NCBI GenBank assembly: GCA_014799955.1
Contig: JAAVHB010000117.1
Coordinates: 1-61,880 of the forward strand
Source of the DNA: Butyrivibrio sp.
GTDB taxonomy: Bacteria; Bacillota; Clostridia; Lachnospirales; Lachnospiraceae
Length of the DNA stretch: 61,880 nt
Direction: 5' to 3'
Shown here: positions 9,257-18,153 of the stretch, piece by piece
How the letters are laid out: each line of letters begins with the position of its first letter
How positions within the stretch are numbered: the stretch's first letter is position 1
Notes under the pieces: generated by a model
Databases searched by the model: none
What the model saw: the letters and a program-made list of their open reading frames with translations, nothing else
What the model was told of the DNA's origin: nothing
Made by a program: the position numbers and the translations under genes

Positions 9257-9673
9257 ATGATTAATAAAAGAAAAGTGCGGCTCATGACCAGAACCGCAAT
9301 GTACGAGAAGCACGAATGTGCCGAGGACGTACCCAAGTCGAAGTATTACAAAAGCGATTACGTCGGTCTGCATATGTGGACAACCGCCGTTGCCGTGACT
9401 ATTGCTTATGTAATAATTCTTCTTTTAATAATAGCATGCAATTTCGAGTATTTTGTAAACAATCTTACAAAGCTCAATTACACGCTGCTTGTGGTTATTA
9501 TGGCGACCGCTTATGCGGCGATGATGATATTTTTTCTTCTTGTGGCGTATTTTGTGTACTCCTACAAATACGTTGAGGCCGAAAACGGGATTAAAATATA
9601 CCAGAAAAGGCTTCACAAAATTTTTCTGATGAATAAGGAAGACAGAAAGCGTAAGGGAGGCTTGCCAAAATGA
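9257..9673 (+). CDS. Small two-helix membrane protein, unknown function
   Basis: A 138-residue protein with a basic, charged N-terminus, two membrane helices (about 43-65 and 76-100) and a basic C-terminal tail. ATG 9257 is chosen because GGAGG stands five bases upstream; a TTG at 9245 would include the ribosome binding site itself. Its stop overlaps the next start by four bases (ATGA), so the two membrane proteins are probably made together. Confidence 0.6.
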   Translation: MINKRKVRLMTRTAMYEKHECAEDVPKSKYYKSDYVGLHMWTTAVAVTIAYVIILLLIIACNFEYFVNNLTKLNYTLLVVIMATAYAAMMIFFLLVAYFVYSYKYVEAENGIKIYQKRLHKIFLMNKEDRKRKGGLPK

Positions 9674-10671
9674 TTACAGGACTGCTTATCTTCCGGGACA
9701 AAATAAAGGCCTTTTATGCCAAGGGCGGAGTTTATATAAGGCATATACTCCGTTTTGCTCTGGCTTTTCTTGCAACCTACGTAGTGGGCAGGGTTATCGG
9801 TAACGGAAGCATGATTTCCAGCCCGCTTATATGTGCGGCTATCGCGCTTATATGCGCGTTTGTTCCGCTGAATATCACGGTTGTCGTATCCACTGTATAC
9901 ATTATTATACATTTATTCGGAATATCGCTAGAGCTGGCGATTATCGGAGCGGGAGTGATACTCGTGGTGTATCTGCTCTATTTCCGCTTTACGCCGAAAA
10001 CGGGCTTTCTTCTGATACTTACGCCGCTGCTTTTCTGCCTGCGCGTACCTTATCTTGTGCCGGTTATTGCCGCGCTTACGGTCGGAATGTCGGGAATAGT
10101 GCCGTCCGTGTGCGGCGTGTTTATATATTATCTGGTTGATTTCGCCGCCAAAAACGCCAACGCGATAATTACTTTGGATGCGGACAACGCTTTGCAGAAC
10201 ATAACTTTTATTTTTAATAATATACTTACAAATAGGGAGCTTATTGTCATAGTTGTATCATTTGCGGTGGTAATAACGATGATTTATCTCATCAAAAGGC
10301 TTTCCGTGAATTATTCGTGGATAATCGCGATTATAGCGGGCTGCGTTACCGACGCGCTTATACAGATAATCGCGTTTTCGGTGCTTGAGGTCGAATACAA
10401 TGTGTTGATGATGTTGGGCGGGCATGTTCTTGCCATCCTCATCGGCCTTGCTCTGAATCTGTTTATTTTTACCGTGGATTATTCGTCCACCGAGTATGTC
10501 CAGTTTGAGGACGACGATTATTATTATTATGTCAAAGCGATTCCGAAGGCTTCCGTAGCCAAAAGGGACGTGACGGTAAAGCGGATTAACGGAGCCAATA
10601 AAAACAAAGGATTTGTCCATACCGAAAGCTACGATGACGAGAGCGGCGGCGAGGACGACGAGGAAATATAG
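9670..10671 (+). CDS. Polytopic membrane protein, unknown function
   Basis: A 333-residue integral membrane protein with about nine hydrophobic segments between residues 20 and 275, then a cytoplasmic-looking tail. The tail has a run of Asp and Tyr (about 277-285), a basic stretch and an acidic end. No transporter motif is recognisable. Translationally coupled to the preceding small membrane protein and placed just before cdaA, it may belong to an envelope function, but this is inference from position only. Confidence 0.65.
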   Translation: MITGLLIFRDKIKAFYAKGGVYIRHILRFALAFLATYVVGRVIGNGSMISSPLICAAIALICAFVPLNITVVVSTVYIIIHLFGISLELAIIGAGVILVVYLLYFRFTPKTGFLLILTPLLFCLRVPYLVPVIAALTVGMSGIVPSVCGVFIYYLVDFAAKNANAIITLDADNALQNITFIFNNILTNRELIVIVVSFAVVITMIYLIKRLSVNYSWIIAIIAGCVTDALIQIIAFSVLEVEYNVLMMLGGHVLAILIGLALNLFIFTVDYSSTEYVQFEDDDYYYYVKAIPKASVAKRDVTVKRINGANKNKGFVHTESYDDESGGEDDEEI

Positions 10672-10690
10672 CCCTGCCGCGGTTAAATAC

Positions 10691-10712
10691 GGTCCGCCAG
10701 AGGACGCGGACC
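10691..10712 (+). other. Hairpin in the leader of cdaA
   Basis: GGTCCGC (10691-10697) and GCGGACC (10706-10712) form a 7-bp GC-rich stem with an 8-base loop. No T-run follows, so it is not a classic terminator; it could be an mRNA processing or stability element. It ends about ten bases before the cdaA start. Confidence 0.4.
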
Positions 10713-10722
10713 GAATGAGAGA

Positions 10723-11598
10723 ATGGTGTTGAAGATGCAGTCGATAATCAGTTTTTTTGAAGAATATTTATCAAATTTCTACATACCGAAATCCTGGCAT
10801 GTCTCAAACATTTTTGAGATAATCATTCTTGCTGTTCTCATTTACGAAATAATCGCATGGGTAAAAACGACAAGGGCGTTTGCACTGTTAAAGGGAATAA
10901 CGGTTCTTCTGATATTCTGGATACTGGCTTATCTTTTTAATTTCACGACGATTTTGTGGATAGGCGGAAAAATAATCAATATCGCGATTATCGCTCTGGT
11001 AGTTATTTTTCAGCCGGAGCTTCGCAAGGTGCTGGAACAGCTCGGACAGCGCAAGCTGTTTTCAAGGCTTCTTCCCTTTAACGAGAAAAAAGACCGCGGC
11101 GAGCGCTGTACCGATAAAACCGTCGAGGAGCTTGTCAAGGCGAGCTTTGAGCTCGGCAAAACAAAGACGGGCGCGCTTATTGTAATAGAGCAGGAAATAC
11201 TTTTGACCGAATACGAGAAAACGGGAATTCCGATAGACGCGATTGTCACGAGCCAGCTTTTGATAAATATATTCGAGCATAACACTCCGCTTCACGACGG
11301 AGCCGTTATTGTGCGCGGGGACAGAGTGACTTCGGCAACCTGCTATCTGCCGCTGTCCGACAATATGCGCATAAGCAAGGAGCTTGGAACGCGGCACAGG
11401 GCGGCGCTCGGAATATCCGAGGTTACGGATACGCTTACCATAATCGTGTCCGAGGAAACAGGAAAGGTGTCGATTGCCATTGCGGGCGAGCTTTTCAGGG
11501 ACATCGACAGCGATTATCTCAAAAGCAAGCTTACTTTCCTTCAGAAAAAAACCATAGACGTTCAGAGATATAAGCTTTGGAAGAAGGGAGGCAAATAA
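10723..11598 (+). CDS. cdaA: Diadenylate cyclase CdaA (c-di-AMP synthase)
   Basis: A 291-residue membrane enzyme that joins two ATP into cyclic di-AMP. Three hydrophobic segments occupy about residues 30-105, followed by the DAC domain. Both hallmark motifs are present: DGA (residues 192-194, in LHDGAVIVRGD) and RHR (224-226, in GTRHRAALG). The gene order cdaA-cdaR-glmM is conserved across Firmicutes and links the second messenger with cell-wall precursor synthesis. The start is ambiguous between ATG 10723 and ATG 10735; neither has a perfectly spaced ribosome binding site (GAGAGA lies at about 10716-10721). Confidence 0.95.
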   Translation: MVLKMQSIISFFEEYLSNFYIPKSWHVSNIFEIIILAVLIYEIIAWVKTTRAFALLKGITVLLIFWILAYLFNFTTILWIGGKIINIAIIALVVIFQPELRKVLEQLGQRKLFSRLLPFNEKKDRGERCTDKTVEELVKASFELGKTKTGALIVIEQEILLTEYEKTGIPIDAIVTSQLLINIFEHNTPLHDGAVIVRGDRVTSATCYLPLSDNMRISKELGTRHRAALGISEVTDTLTIIVSEETGKVSIAIAGELFRDIDSDYLKSKLTFLQKKTIDVQRYKLWKKGGK

Positions 11599-11599
11599 C

Positions 11600-12982
11600 A
11601 TGAAATTCTTTAAGGACATAAAAATCAAGGATTTGATTTTTAAGAATTTTGCACTCAAAATACTTGCGGTAATAATTGCCGTCGTACTGTGGATTGTTAT
11701 TGTCAATGTGGATAATCCCTCCCAGCGCAAAACCATTTCCGGGATTACCGTAAACCTTCTCAACGGAGACGTTCTTACCGACATGGACTATATTTACCAG
11801 GTCAACTCAGGCTCTGTAATATCCATAGTCGTAAAGGCTCCGCAGACCATTGTGGAGGAGCTTAAGGCGTCCGATTTTACGGCGTATGCCGATTTGACTG
11901 AGCGCGCCGCCGACTCCGATAAGGTTCCCATCCATGTGTCCTGTACCAAGGAGGATATAGAAAATCAGGTGGACATCATAAGTCTCAGGACGGAGTATGT
12001 CCAGCTTTCCATAGATAATAAGGTTGACCGTGATTTTGATGTGACCGTTGATATTTCGGGAAGCCCCGCCGACGATTACATTGTGGGCGGAAATTCGATT
12101 TCCCCCACGACAATCAAGGTTTCTGGAGCGGAGGCAATCGTGAGCCGTATTGAGTCGGCAGTTCTGCGCTACAATGTGGACGGAATGACCGACAACATAG
12201 ACGATGCCGTAGTCCCCGTATTTCTTGACGCCAACGGCAAAGAAGTGAGCACGGATAAGCTTAACGTGAGCCGTAAAACAATAAGGCTCAAGATAGATAT
12301 ATTCCCGACGAAATGGGTGCCTGTGAATTTTGCCGTTTCGGGAGAGCCGGAGGAAGGATATGAAATGACGGGCTACGAGCCCAACCTTGAATCGGTAAAG
12401 ATTGCGGCACCGAAAGAGCAGCTGGCGGCGTATACGTCAATCGACATACCGGCAGGGACGATAGACATAACGGGAATGAATCAGAACACGACGCTGACGG
12501 CGGCGCTGTCGGCATATCTGCCCGGCGGATACAGCATCGTTTCTTCTGAGCAGACACTTGAGGTCGCCGTAAGGTTTGAAAAAATCGTTACTGCGGGCAT
12601 AGACGTTCCCGTGAGAGATATTAATTTGACCGGAATGAACAACGCCGATTACGAATATGAGATTACCTCCGGCGGACAAAATACGGTTACCGTTGAAATT
12701 ACGGGACGCGAAAGCATAGTAAATCAGATAAACGCAGGGAATCTGGCGCTTTCCGCCGACTTGTCCGGAAGGGGAGCGGGACGCTACAAGATACCGATAG
12801 TCATTGCTGGCGACGACAGATATACGGTTGCTTCCGAGTATTATATCGACGTACTGGTTAAAAGAATTGTTGAAGAAACTACGCCGGAGCCTACGACTCC
12901 GGAGGATGAAACGGTGAATGCGCAGCCGCAGACAACCGAGGCGGAAACGCAGTCTGAGGATGAACCCGAAAAAACGGAATAA
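11600..12982 (+). CDS. cdaR: CdaA regulatory protein CdaR (YbbR-domain protein)
   Basis: A 460-residue protein with one N-terminal membrane helix (about residues 18-36) and a large extracytoplasmic part made of repeated YbbR domains; about four repeats can be picked out by recurring segments such as DFDVTVDISG and FAVSGEPEEGYE. A Thr/Glu/Pro-rich tail ends the protein. In the family it binds CdaA and tunes c-di-AMP production. It starts two bases after the cdaA stop, behind GGGAGGC. This CdaR is unrelated to the PucR-type regulator at 1201. Confidence 0.9.
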   Translation: MKFFKDIKIKDLIFKNFALKILAVIIAVVLWIVIVNVDNPSQRKTISGITVNLLNGDVLTDMDYIYQVNSGSVISIVVKAPQTIVEELKASDFTAYADLTERAADSDKVPIHVSCTKEDIENQVDIISLRTEYVQLSIDNKVDRDFDVTVDISGSPADDYIVGGNSISPTTIKVSGAEAIVSRIESAVLRYNVDGMTDNIDDAVVPVFLDANGKEVSTDKLNVSRKTIRLKIDIFPTKWVPVNFAVSGEPEEGYEMTGYEPNLESVKIAAPKEQLAAYTSIDIPAGTIDITGMNQNTTLTAALSAYLPGGYSIVSSEQTLEVAVRFEKIVTAGIDVPVRDINLTGMNNADYEYEITSGGQNTVTVEITGRESIVNQINAGNLALSADLSGRGAGRYKIPIVIAGDDRYTVASEYYIDVLVKRIVEETTPEPTTPEDETVNAQPQTTEAETQSEDEPEKTE

Positions 12983-13016
12983 TATTTAATATATTTTTGC
13001 AGGATTGGAGAACAAA

Positions 13017-14387
13017 ATGGCTAGAATATTCGGAACTGACGGAGTAAGAGGAGTGGCAAACAAGGAGCTGACCGTTGAGCTTGCGATGAATCTCGGAAAG
13101 GCGGGAGCCTATGTGCTTACAAAGGAAAACGCCCATAAGCCGACCATACTTGTCGGATGCGACACCAGAATTTCGGGAGAGATGCTCGCAAACGCGCTTA
13201 TGGCGGGAATCTGCTCCGTGGGAGCCGACGCGGTTTACGCAGGAGTAATACCGACGCCCGCGGTCGCCTACCTTACGAAGCATTACGGATACGATGCCGG
13301 CGTCGTTATATCGGCGTCCCATAATCCGGCGGAATACAACGGGATTAAATTTTTCAGCAAGACCGGATACAAGCTGCCGGATTTGCTTGAGGACGAGATT
13401 GAAGAGGCGATGAGAATGAACTCCGCGGAGCTGCCCATGCCGTTAGGCGGAGAGGTCGGACGCGTTACATATAATTATACGGCGAAGGACGATTATGTTG
13501 ATTTTGCCAAATCTCTTCTGGATATCAATCTGTCGGGGCTTAAAATAGTTGTCGATACCGCCGACGGAGCAGCCTTTTATACCGCCGAGGCCGCGCTTAA
13601 GGCGTTGGGTGCCGAGCCGGTCATGATTCATAACAAGCCGGACGGAATAAACATAAACAAAGGCTGCGGCTCAACGCATCTTGAGGAGCTTATGAAGCGC
13701 GTCGTCGAGGAAAAGGCGGATTTGGGTATTGCCTTTGACGGAGACGCGGACAGAATGCTTGCGGTTGACGAGAAGGGACGGCTCGTTGACGGCGACCAGA
13801 TAATGGCAATTTGCGGTTTATACATGAAAAAACAGGGCAGACTTAAAAAGGATACTATAGTCGCCACAGTAATGAGCAATCTCGGATTTTTCCAGATGGG
13901 AAAAAGGGAGGGGCTTGATATCGTGCAGACCAAGGTCGGCGACAGGTATGTTCTTGAATATATGCTTGCCAATGACTGCAACCTCGGAGGCGAGCAGTCG
14001 GGACACATTATTTTTCTCGACGAAAATACGACGGGCGACGGACTTCTGAGCGCGCTGCATCTTCTGGAGGTAATAACATCCACGGGCAGCCGCCTGTCCG
14101 AGCTGGCGGGAGTTATGACCGTGCTTCCGCAGGTGCTTGTAAATGCTTCGGTATCGAATATAAAAAAAGAATATTATATGGAAAACAAGGAGATTGCCGA
14201 CGCGATTGCCGATTTGGAGGCGCGCTTTGACGGAGCCGGACGCGTACTTATCAGACCGTCGGGAACCGAGCCGCTTGTCCGCGTAATGATTGAGGGCAGC
14301 GACAGGGATTTTATAGAAAAGGAAGCAAAGGCTCTTGCCATGCTTATTGAGCGCAATATCGGAAGTTCCTCACAGACGGAAAAGTGA
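13017..14387 (+). CDS. glmM: Phosphoglucosamine mutase GlmM
   Basis: A 456-residue enzyme converting glucosamine-6-phosphate to glucosamine-1-phosphate for UDP-GlcNAc synthesis. It begins MARIFGTDGVRG, as bacterial GlmM proteins do. The phosphoserine is Ser101 in ISASHNP, the metal loop is DGDADR and the phosphate-binding loop is RPSGTEPLVRV. ATG 13017 has GGAG six bases upstream; a TTG at 13005 also opens the frame but is less likely. Third gene of the cdaA-cdaR-glmM block; GlmM is known to restrain CdaA in other Firmicutes. Confidence 0.97.
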   Translation: MARIFGTDGVRGVANKELTVELAMNLGKAGAYVLTKENAHKPTILVGCDTRISGEMLANALMAGICSVGADAVYAGVIPTPAVAYLTKHYGYDAGVVISASHNPAEYNGIKFFSKTGYKLPDLLEDEIEEAMRMNSAELPMPLGGEVGRVTYNYTAKDDYVDFAKSLLDINLSGLKIVVDTADGAAFYTAEAALKALGAEPVMIHNKPDGININKGCGSTHLEELMKRVVEEKADLGIAFDGDADRMLAVDEKGRLVDGDQIMAICGLYMKKQGRLKKDTIVATVMSNLGFFQMGKREGLDIVQTKVGDRYVLEYMLANDCNLGGEQSGHIIFLDENTTGDGLLSALHLLEVITSTGSRLSELAGVMTVLPQVLVNASVSNIKKEYYMENKEIADAIADLEARFDGAGRVLIRPSGTEPLVRVMIEGSDRDFIEKEAKALAMLIERNIGSSSQTEK

Positions 14388-14422
14388 AAAGCCTGACTTC
14401 GGCGAAAGTTTAAGGAGAACAG

Positions 14423-15355
14423 ATGGACATTACCCAGAAATATCCGGAGATAGATGTGGTTATTCCGGTATATAAGCCGGGAGAGGATTTGCTCGGCTTG
14501 CTGCAAAAACTTCAGAAACAGACCAATCCGGTTAACAGAATCATTATTATTAACACGGAAAAGGTCTTTTTTGATGAGCGTAAATATATGTCGGCTCCCA
14601 ATATCGAGGTATATCATATAGGCAGGGAGGAATTTGACCACGCTGCGACAAGGAACGCGGGACTTAATAAATCCTCGGCGGAATATGTGCTTTTCATGAC
14701 AATGGATGCAGTTCCGAAGGATGAGTATCTCGTGGAGAGGCTTCTGGAGGGGTTTAAAGGCAGAAATACCGCCGTCGCCTACGCAAGACAGCTCCCAAAA
14801 AAGGACTGCCGCCTTATGGAACGCTATTCAAGAAAATATAATTATCCGAATACGGATATGTACAAGACCTCGGCGGATGTGGACAGGCTCGGAATAAAGA
14901 CCTTTTTCTGCTCGGACGTATGCGCAATGTACGACAGAAGAATTTATCTGGAGCTAGGAGGATTCTGCGAAAGAGCCATTTTCAACGAGGATATGGTGTA
15001 CGCCGCAAAGGCTGTGGACGCGGGCTACGGAATAATGTACTGCGCAAACGCCGCGGTTTACCACTCGCATAATTACGGCTGTAAAGAGCAGTTTAAAAGA
15101 AATTTTGATTTGGGAGTGTCGCAGGCAGAGCATCCGGAGGTTTTTGAGCGGGTAAGCTCCGAATCCGAGGGCATCAGGCTCGTCAAAAAAACAGCCGCCT
15201 ACCTTTGCAAAAAGGGGCACTGGTATGAGCTGCCGTATCTGGTTCTCAACAGCGCGTACAAATACATGGGATACCGTAAGGGCAAAAAATTCAGACAGCT
15301 TTCCCCGGATAAAATCCTCAGATATACCAATAACAGGTATTACTGGAAAATGTAA
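14423..15355 (+). CDS. Glycosyltransferase family 2 (rhamnosyltransferase-like)
   Basis: A 310-residue GT-A enzyme. The N-terminal nucleotide-sugar fold begins with VVIPVYKPGEDL, and the metal-binding region is around FMTMDAVP. Its central part (RNAGLNKSSAEYVLFM) resembles rhamnosyltransferases of the RfbF/RgpA group. No membrane helix is visible. It lies 35 bases after glmM and opens the polysaccharide locus, so a role in adding rhamnose to a lipid-linked chain is likely but not proven. Ribosome binding site TTAAGGAGAA. Confidence 0.8.
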   Translation: MDITQKYPEIDVVIPVYKPGEDLLGLLQKLQKQTNPVNRIIIINTEKVFFDERKYMSAPNIEVYHIGREEFDHAATRNAGLNKSSAEYVLFMTMDAVPKDEYLVERLLEGFKGRNTAVAYARQLPKKDCRLMERYSRKYNYPNTDMYKTSADVDRLGIKTFFCSDVCAMYDRRIYLELGGFCERAIFNEDMVYAAKAVDAGYGIMYCANAAVYHSHNYGCKEQFKRNFDLGVSQAEHPEVFERVSSESEGIRLVKKTAAYLCKKGHWYELPYLVLNSAYKYMGYRKGKKFRQLSPDKILRYTNNRYYWKM

Positions 15356-15387
15356 TAAAAACTTAACACAAATTAACAGAAAAAATG

Positions 15388-15416
15388 TTGCCCTTTATTT
15401 ATGCTTGATGTATTAT
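15388..15416 (+). promoter_or_regulatory. Promoter of the polysaccharide operon
   Basis: TTGCCC (15388-15393) and TATTAT (15411-15416) with a 17-base spacer, in the 91-base gap before the sugar-phosphate transferase gene. Confidence 0.5.
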
Positions 15417-15446
15417 TGAGCTATCGGATGGGGAAGTGGGGATATT

Positions 15447-16850
15447 TTGATAAGAAGAAATCAGAAATATTTGAACAAGCTTCACGTTCTTATGGACGCA
15501 ATCATAATTGTGGTTGCGTACATTTCCGCGTGGGCGCTCAAATTTGAAACGATACTTTTCAAAGAAGATATAGGACGTCTGGATATCAAGTATTATCTTT
15601 ACGCGCTTGGGATTATTGTACCCGGATATCTGATTCTGTACGCCATAAGCAGTCTTTATACGCCTAAGCGGATGCACGGGCAGAGGTATGAGATTTTTAA
15701 TATTGTCAGGGCGAATGCCTTCGGTCTGCTGATAATTATTTTCGTGCTTTACCAGCTGAAGCTGATGGATTTTTCGCGTGTAATGATGTTTCTGTTCTGC
15801 GGACTGAATATCATTTACGAGATAATAGCGAGGGTGTTTCTCCGTATGCTCTTACGCAGCATCAGGAGGAAGGGCTTTAACCAGAAGCATATAGTTCTTG
15901 TGGGCTACAGCCGCGCGGCGGAAGGTTATATTGACAGAGTGAAGATGTTTCCGCAATGGGGCTACGGAGTTGTCGGAATTCTTGATGACAGTGTTGAAAT
16001 CGGGACGGCTTACCGCGGCGAAAAAGTAATCGGAAGGGTGAGCGATATAGAATCGGTGCTCAATGCCAACGACATCGACGAAATCGCCATAACCCTGGGA
16101 CTTGCAGAGTACGCGAAGCTTGAAAAAATCGTGGCGGTATGTGAAAAATCCGGCGTACACACCAAGTTCATACCGGATTACAACAATATCATACCCACCA
16201 GACCGTATATTGAGGACGTCCAGGGACTTCCGGTAATAAATATACGCCATGTTCCTCTCAACAGTATTTATAACAGGGCAGTCAAGCGCTTTACCGACAT
16301 TGTAATCGGAATACTTGCAATCATTGTTTTTTCTCCGGTCATGCTGCTGACGGCGATTATCGTCAAATGCTCCTCGCGCGGACCGGTTATATACAGGCAG
16401 GAGCGTGTGGGACGGCATAACAAGGAATTTGAGATGTATAAATTCCGTTCCATGAGAGTGGAAAGCGACGGAAGCGACAAGCGCAAGTGGACTACGCAGA
16501 ATGACCCGAGAGTTACTCGCTTCGGAAAATTTATCCGCAAGACAAGCATAGACGAGCTGCCGCAGCTTTTTAATGTGATAAAGGGAGATATGAGCCTTGT
16601 GGGACCGCGGCCCGAGAGGATTTTCTATGTCGAGCAGTTTAAGGAGGAGATTCCCCGGTATATGATAAAGCATCAGGTCCGACCCGGAATGACGGGATGG
16701 GCGCAGGTCAACGGTCTGCGCGGGGACACCTCGATAGAGAAGCGGATTGAATGCGATTTGTATTATATCGAGAACTGGAGTCTGCTTTTTGATTTTAAAA
16801 TACTTGTGCGGACTGTTTTCAAGGGGTTTGTCAACAAGAACGCATATTAG
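15447..16850 (+). CDS. Undecaprenyl-phosphate sugar phosphotransferase
   Basis: A 467-residue polyprenyl glycosylphosphotransferase that starts polysaccharide assembly by moving a sugar-1-phosphate to undecaprenyl phosphate. Four or five N-terminal membrane helices (about 10-135) are followed by a Rossmann-like CoA-binding domain (about 140-245), a further helix near 280, and the catalytic WbaP/PglC-type domain with KFRSM, DELPQLFNV, SLVGPRPE and RPGMTGWAQVNG. Full family length. The start is TTG 15447, behind GGGGAAGTGGGG; no ATG nearby would keep the first helix. The sugar (glucose, galactose or another) cannot be read from sequence. Confidence 0.93.
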   Translation: MIRRNQKYLNKLHVLMDAIIIVVAYISAWALKFETILFKEDIGRLDIKYYLYALGIIVPGYLILYAISSLYTPKRMHGQRYEIFNIVRANAFGLLIIIFVLYQLKLMDFSRVMMFLFCGLNIIYEIIARVFLRMLLRSIRRKGFNQKHIVLVGYSRAAEGYIDRVKMFPQWGYGVVGILDDSVEIGTAYRGEKVIGRVSDIESVLNANDIDEIAITLGLAEYAKLEKIVAVCEKSGVHTKFIPDYNNIIPTRPYIEDVQGLPVINIRHVPLNSIYNRAVKRFTDIVIGILAIIVFSPVMLLTAIIVKCSSRGPVIYRQERVGRHNKEFEMYKFRSMRVESDGSDKRKWTTQNDPRVTRFGKFIRKTSIDELPQLFNVIKGDMSLVGPRPERIFYVEQFKEEIPRYMIKHQVRPGMTGWAQVNGLRGDTSIEKRIECDLYYIENWSLLFDFKILVRTVFKGFVNKNAY

Positions 16851-16876
16851 AATGAATATCGAAAGGGATTGTATAA

Positions 16877-18133
16877 ATGGCTAAGTATAAGGATTTTGAC
16901 GACGATTACGATTACGACGACGAGGACATATACGAGGCCCCGAGGCGGGGTAGAAGAAGCCGTATAAGCGAGGAGGCTTATACCGATGAGGAAGAATATG
17001 TTGAAACAAGGCGGGCACCTAAGAAACGTAAGGGGATAAAGCGGTGGGTGCTTGCGCTTATTTTTGCGGTTGAAATTATTTTGCTTCTTGTGCTGCTTCT
17101 TTTGTGGTATGTAATCGGCAAGATTAATATGATAGAGTATACACCTATCAATAAAGACGCGATTGTGATAAATCCCGATTTGGATAAGAATTACACGGAG
17201 GAGGTTCTTGAGGGGTATACGAATATCCTTCTTCTCGGAACCGATATAAGGGATAACGGATCAAAGGACGTCCTTTTTAAGGTCGGTGAAAACCATACCG
17301 ACGCCATACTCGTGGCGAGTATCAACAATAAGACCAAGGAGGTTCGCCTTGTTTCGGTATACAGGGATACCATTTTGCAGATGTCGGATGTGAATAACGC
17401 TGGTGAGCCGAAGTTTGACAAGGCGACGGAGGCGATTTTCTGGTACGGAATCGAGTCGGCGATAAGCATGGTAAACATCAATCTCGACCTGGATATACAG
17501 GATTATATCATGGTAAACTGGGAGGCGCTGATACAGATAATCGATGCGGTCGGAGGAATCGATATCGAGATTAACGATACGGAGCTTTATTGGATTAACG
17601 CCTATCTTCACGATACGAGCGAGAATACCGGAAGAGATTTCGAGTATGTCGAGCATTCGGGATATGTGCATCTGGACGGGATTCAGGCGACGTCGTACTG
17701 CCGTATAAGATACGGCGGGGGCAGCGATTACAGGAGAACCGAGCGCCAGAGAACAGTAATCAGCCTGGTTCTGCAAAAGGCAAAAAGTATCGACATAACA
17801 CAGCTTAATTCCGCGATAAACAGCATTTTCGGAAATGTGGCGACAAGCCTTGAGCTTAAGGAAATACTTGATTTGGCAAAGTCGGTCACAAGCTATACGC
17901 TGACGGATACGGCGGGACTGCCGTTTTCTCTTACGGACCAGATACAGTATCCTGCGGGACTGCCGAATATAAGCGACCCGGTATTCCCGACCACGCTTGA
18001 GGACAGCGTCGTACAGCTTCACAAGTTCCTGTTTGACACGGAAGACTATTCGGTATCGGATACCGTTAAGAGCATCAGCGACGAGATTGCCTCGATAGTT
18101 GCCGCCGGAAAGCGCAAGGAAAACGACTTTTAG
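16877..18133 (+). CDS. LCP-family (LytR-CpsA-Psr) glycopolymer ligase
   Basis: A 418-residue protein with an unusually acidic, Asp/Tyr-rich cytoplasmic head (about residues 1-45), a basic stretch, one membrane helix (about 54-78) and an external LCP domain. LCP landmarks are LLLGTDIRD, SVYRDT and the Arg-rich RIRYGGGSDYRRTERQR, which binds the lipid pyrophosphate. LCP proteins transfer finished glycopolymers from undecaprenyl pyrophosphate to peptidoglycan, so this is the likely last step for the polysaccharide made here. The phosphorylatable-looking acidic head could be regulatory (inference). Confidence 0.92.
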   Translation: MAKYKDFDDDYDYDDEDIYEAPRRGRRSRISEEAYTDEEEYVETRRAPKKRKGIKRWVLALIFAVEIILLLVLLLLWYVIGKINMIEYTPINKDAIVINPDLDKNYTEEVLEGYTNILLLGTDIRDNGSKDVLFKVGENHTDAILVASINNKTKEVRLVSVYRDTILQMSDVNNAGEPKFDKATEAIFWYGIESAISMVNINLDLDIQDYIMVNWEALIQIIDAVGGIDIEINDTELYWINAYLHDTSENTGRDFEYVEHSGYVHLDGIQATSYCRIRYGGGSDYRRTERQRTVISLVLQKAKSIDITQLNSAINSIFGNVATSLELKEILDLAKSVTSYTLTDTAGLPFSLTDQIQYPAGLPNISDPVFPTTLEDSVVQLHKFLFDTEDYSVSDTVKSISDEIASIVAAGKRKENDF

Positions 18134-18153
18134 ACTGACATAAATCGGAGGGT

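Noticed and set aside
10672-10722. c-di-AMP riboswitch before cdaA
   Set aside because: The gap is too short; only one simple hairpin is present.
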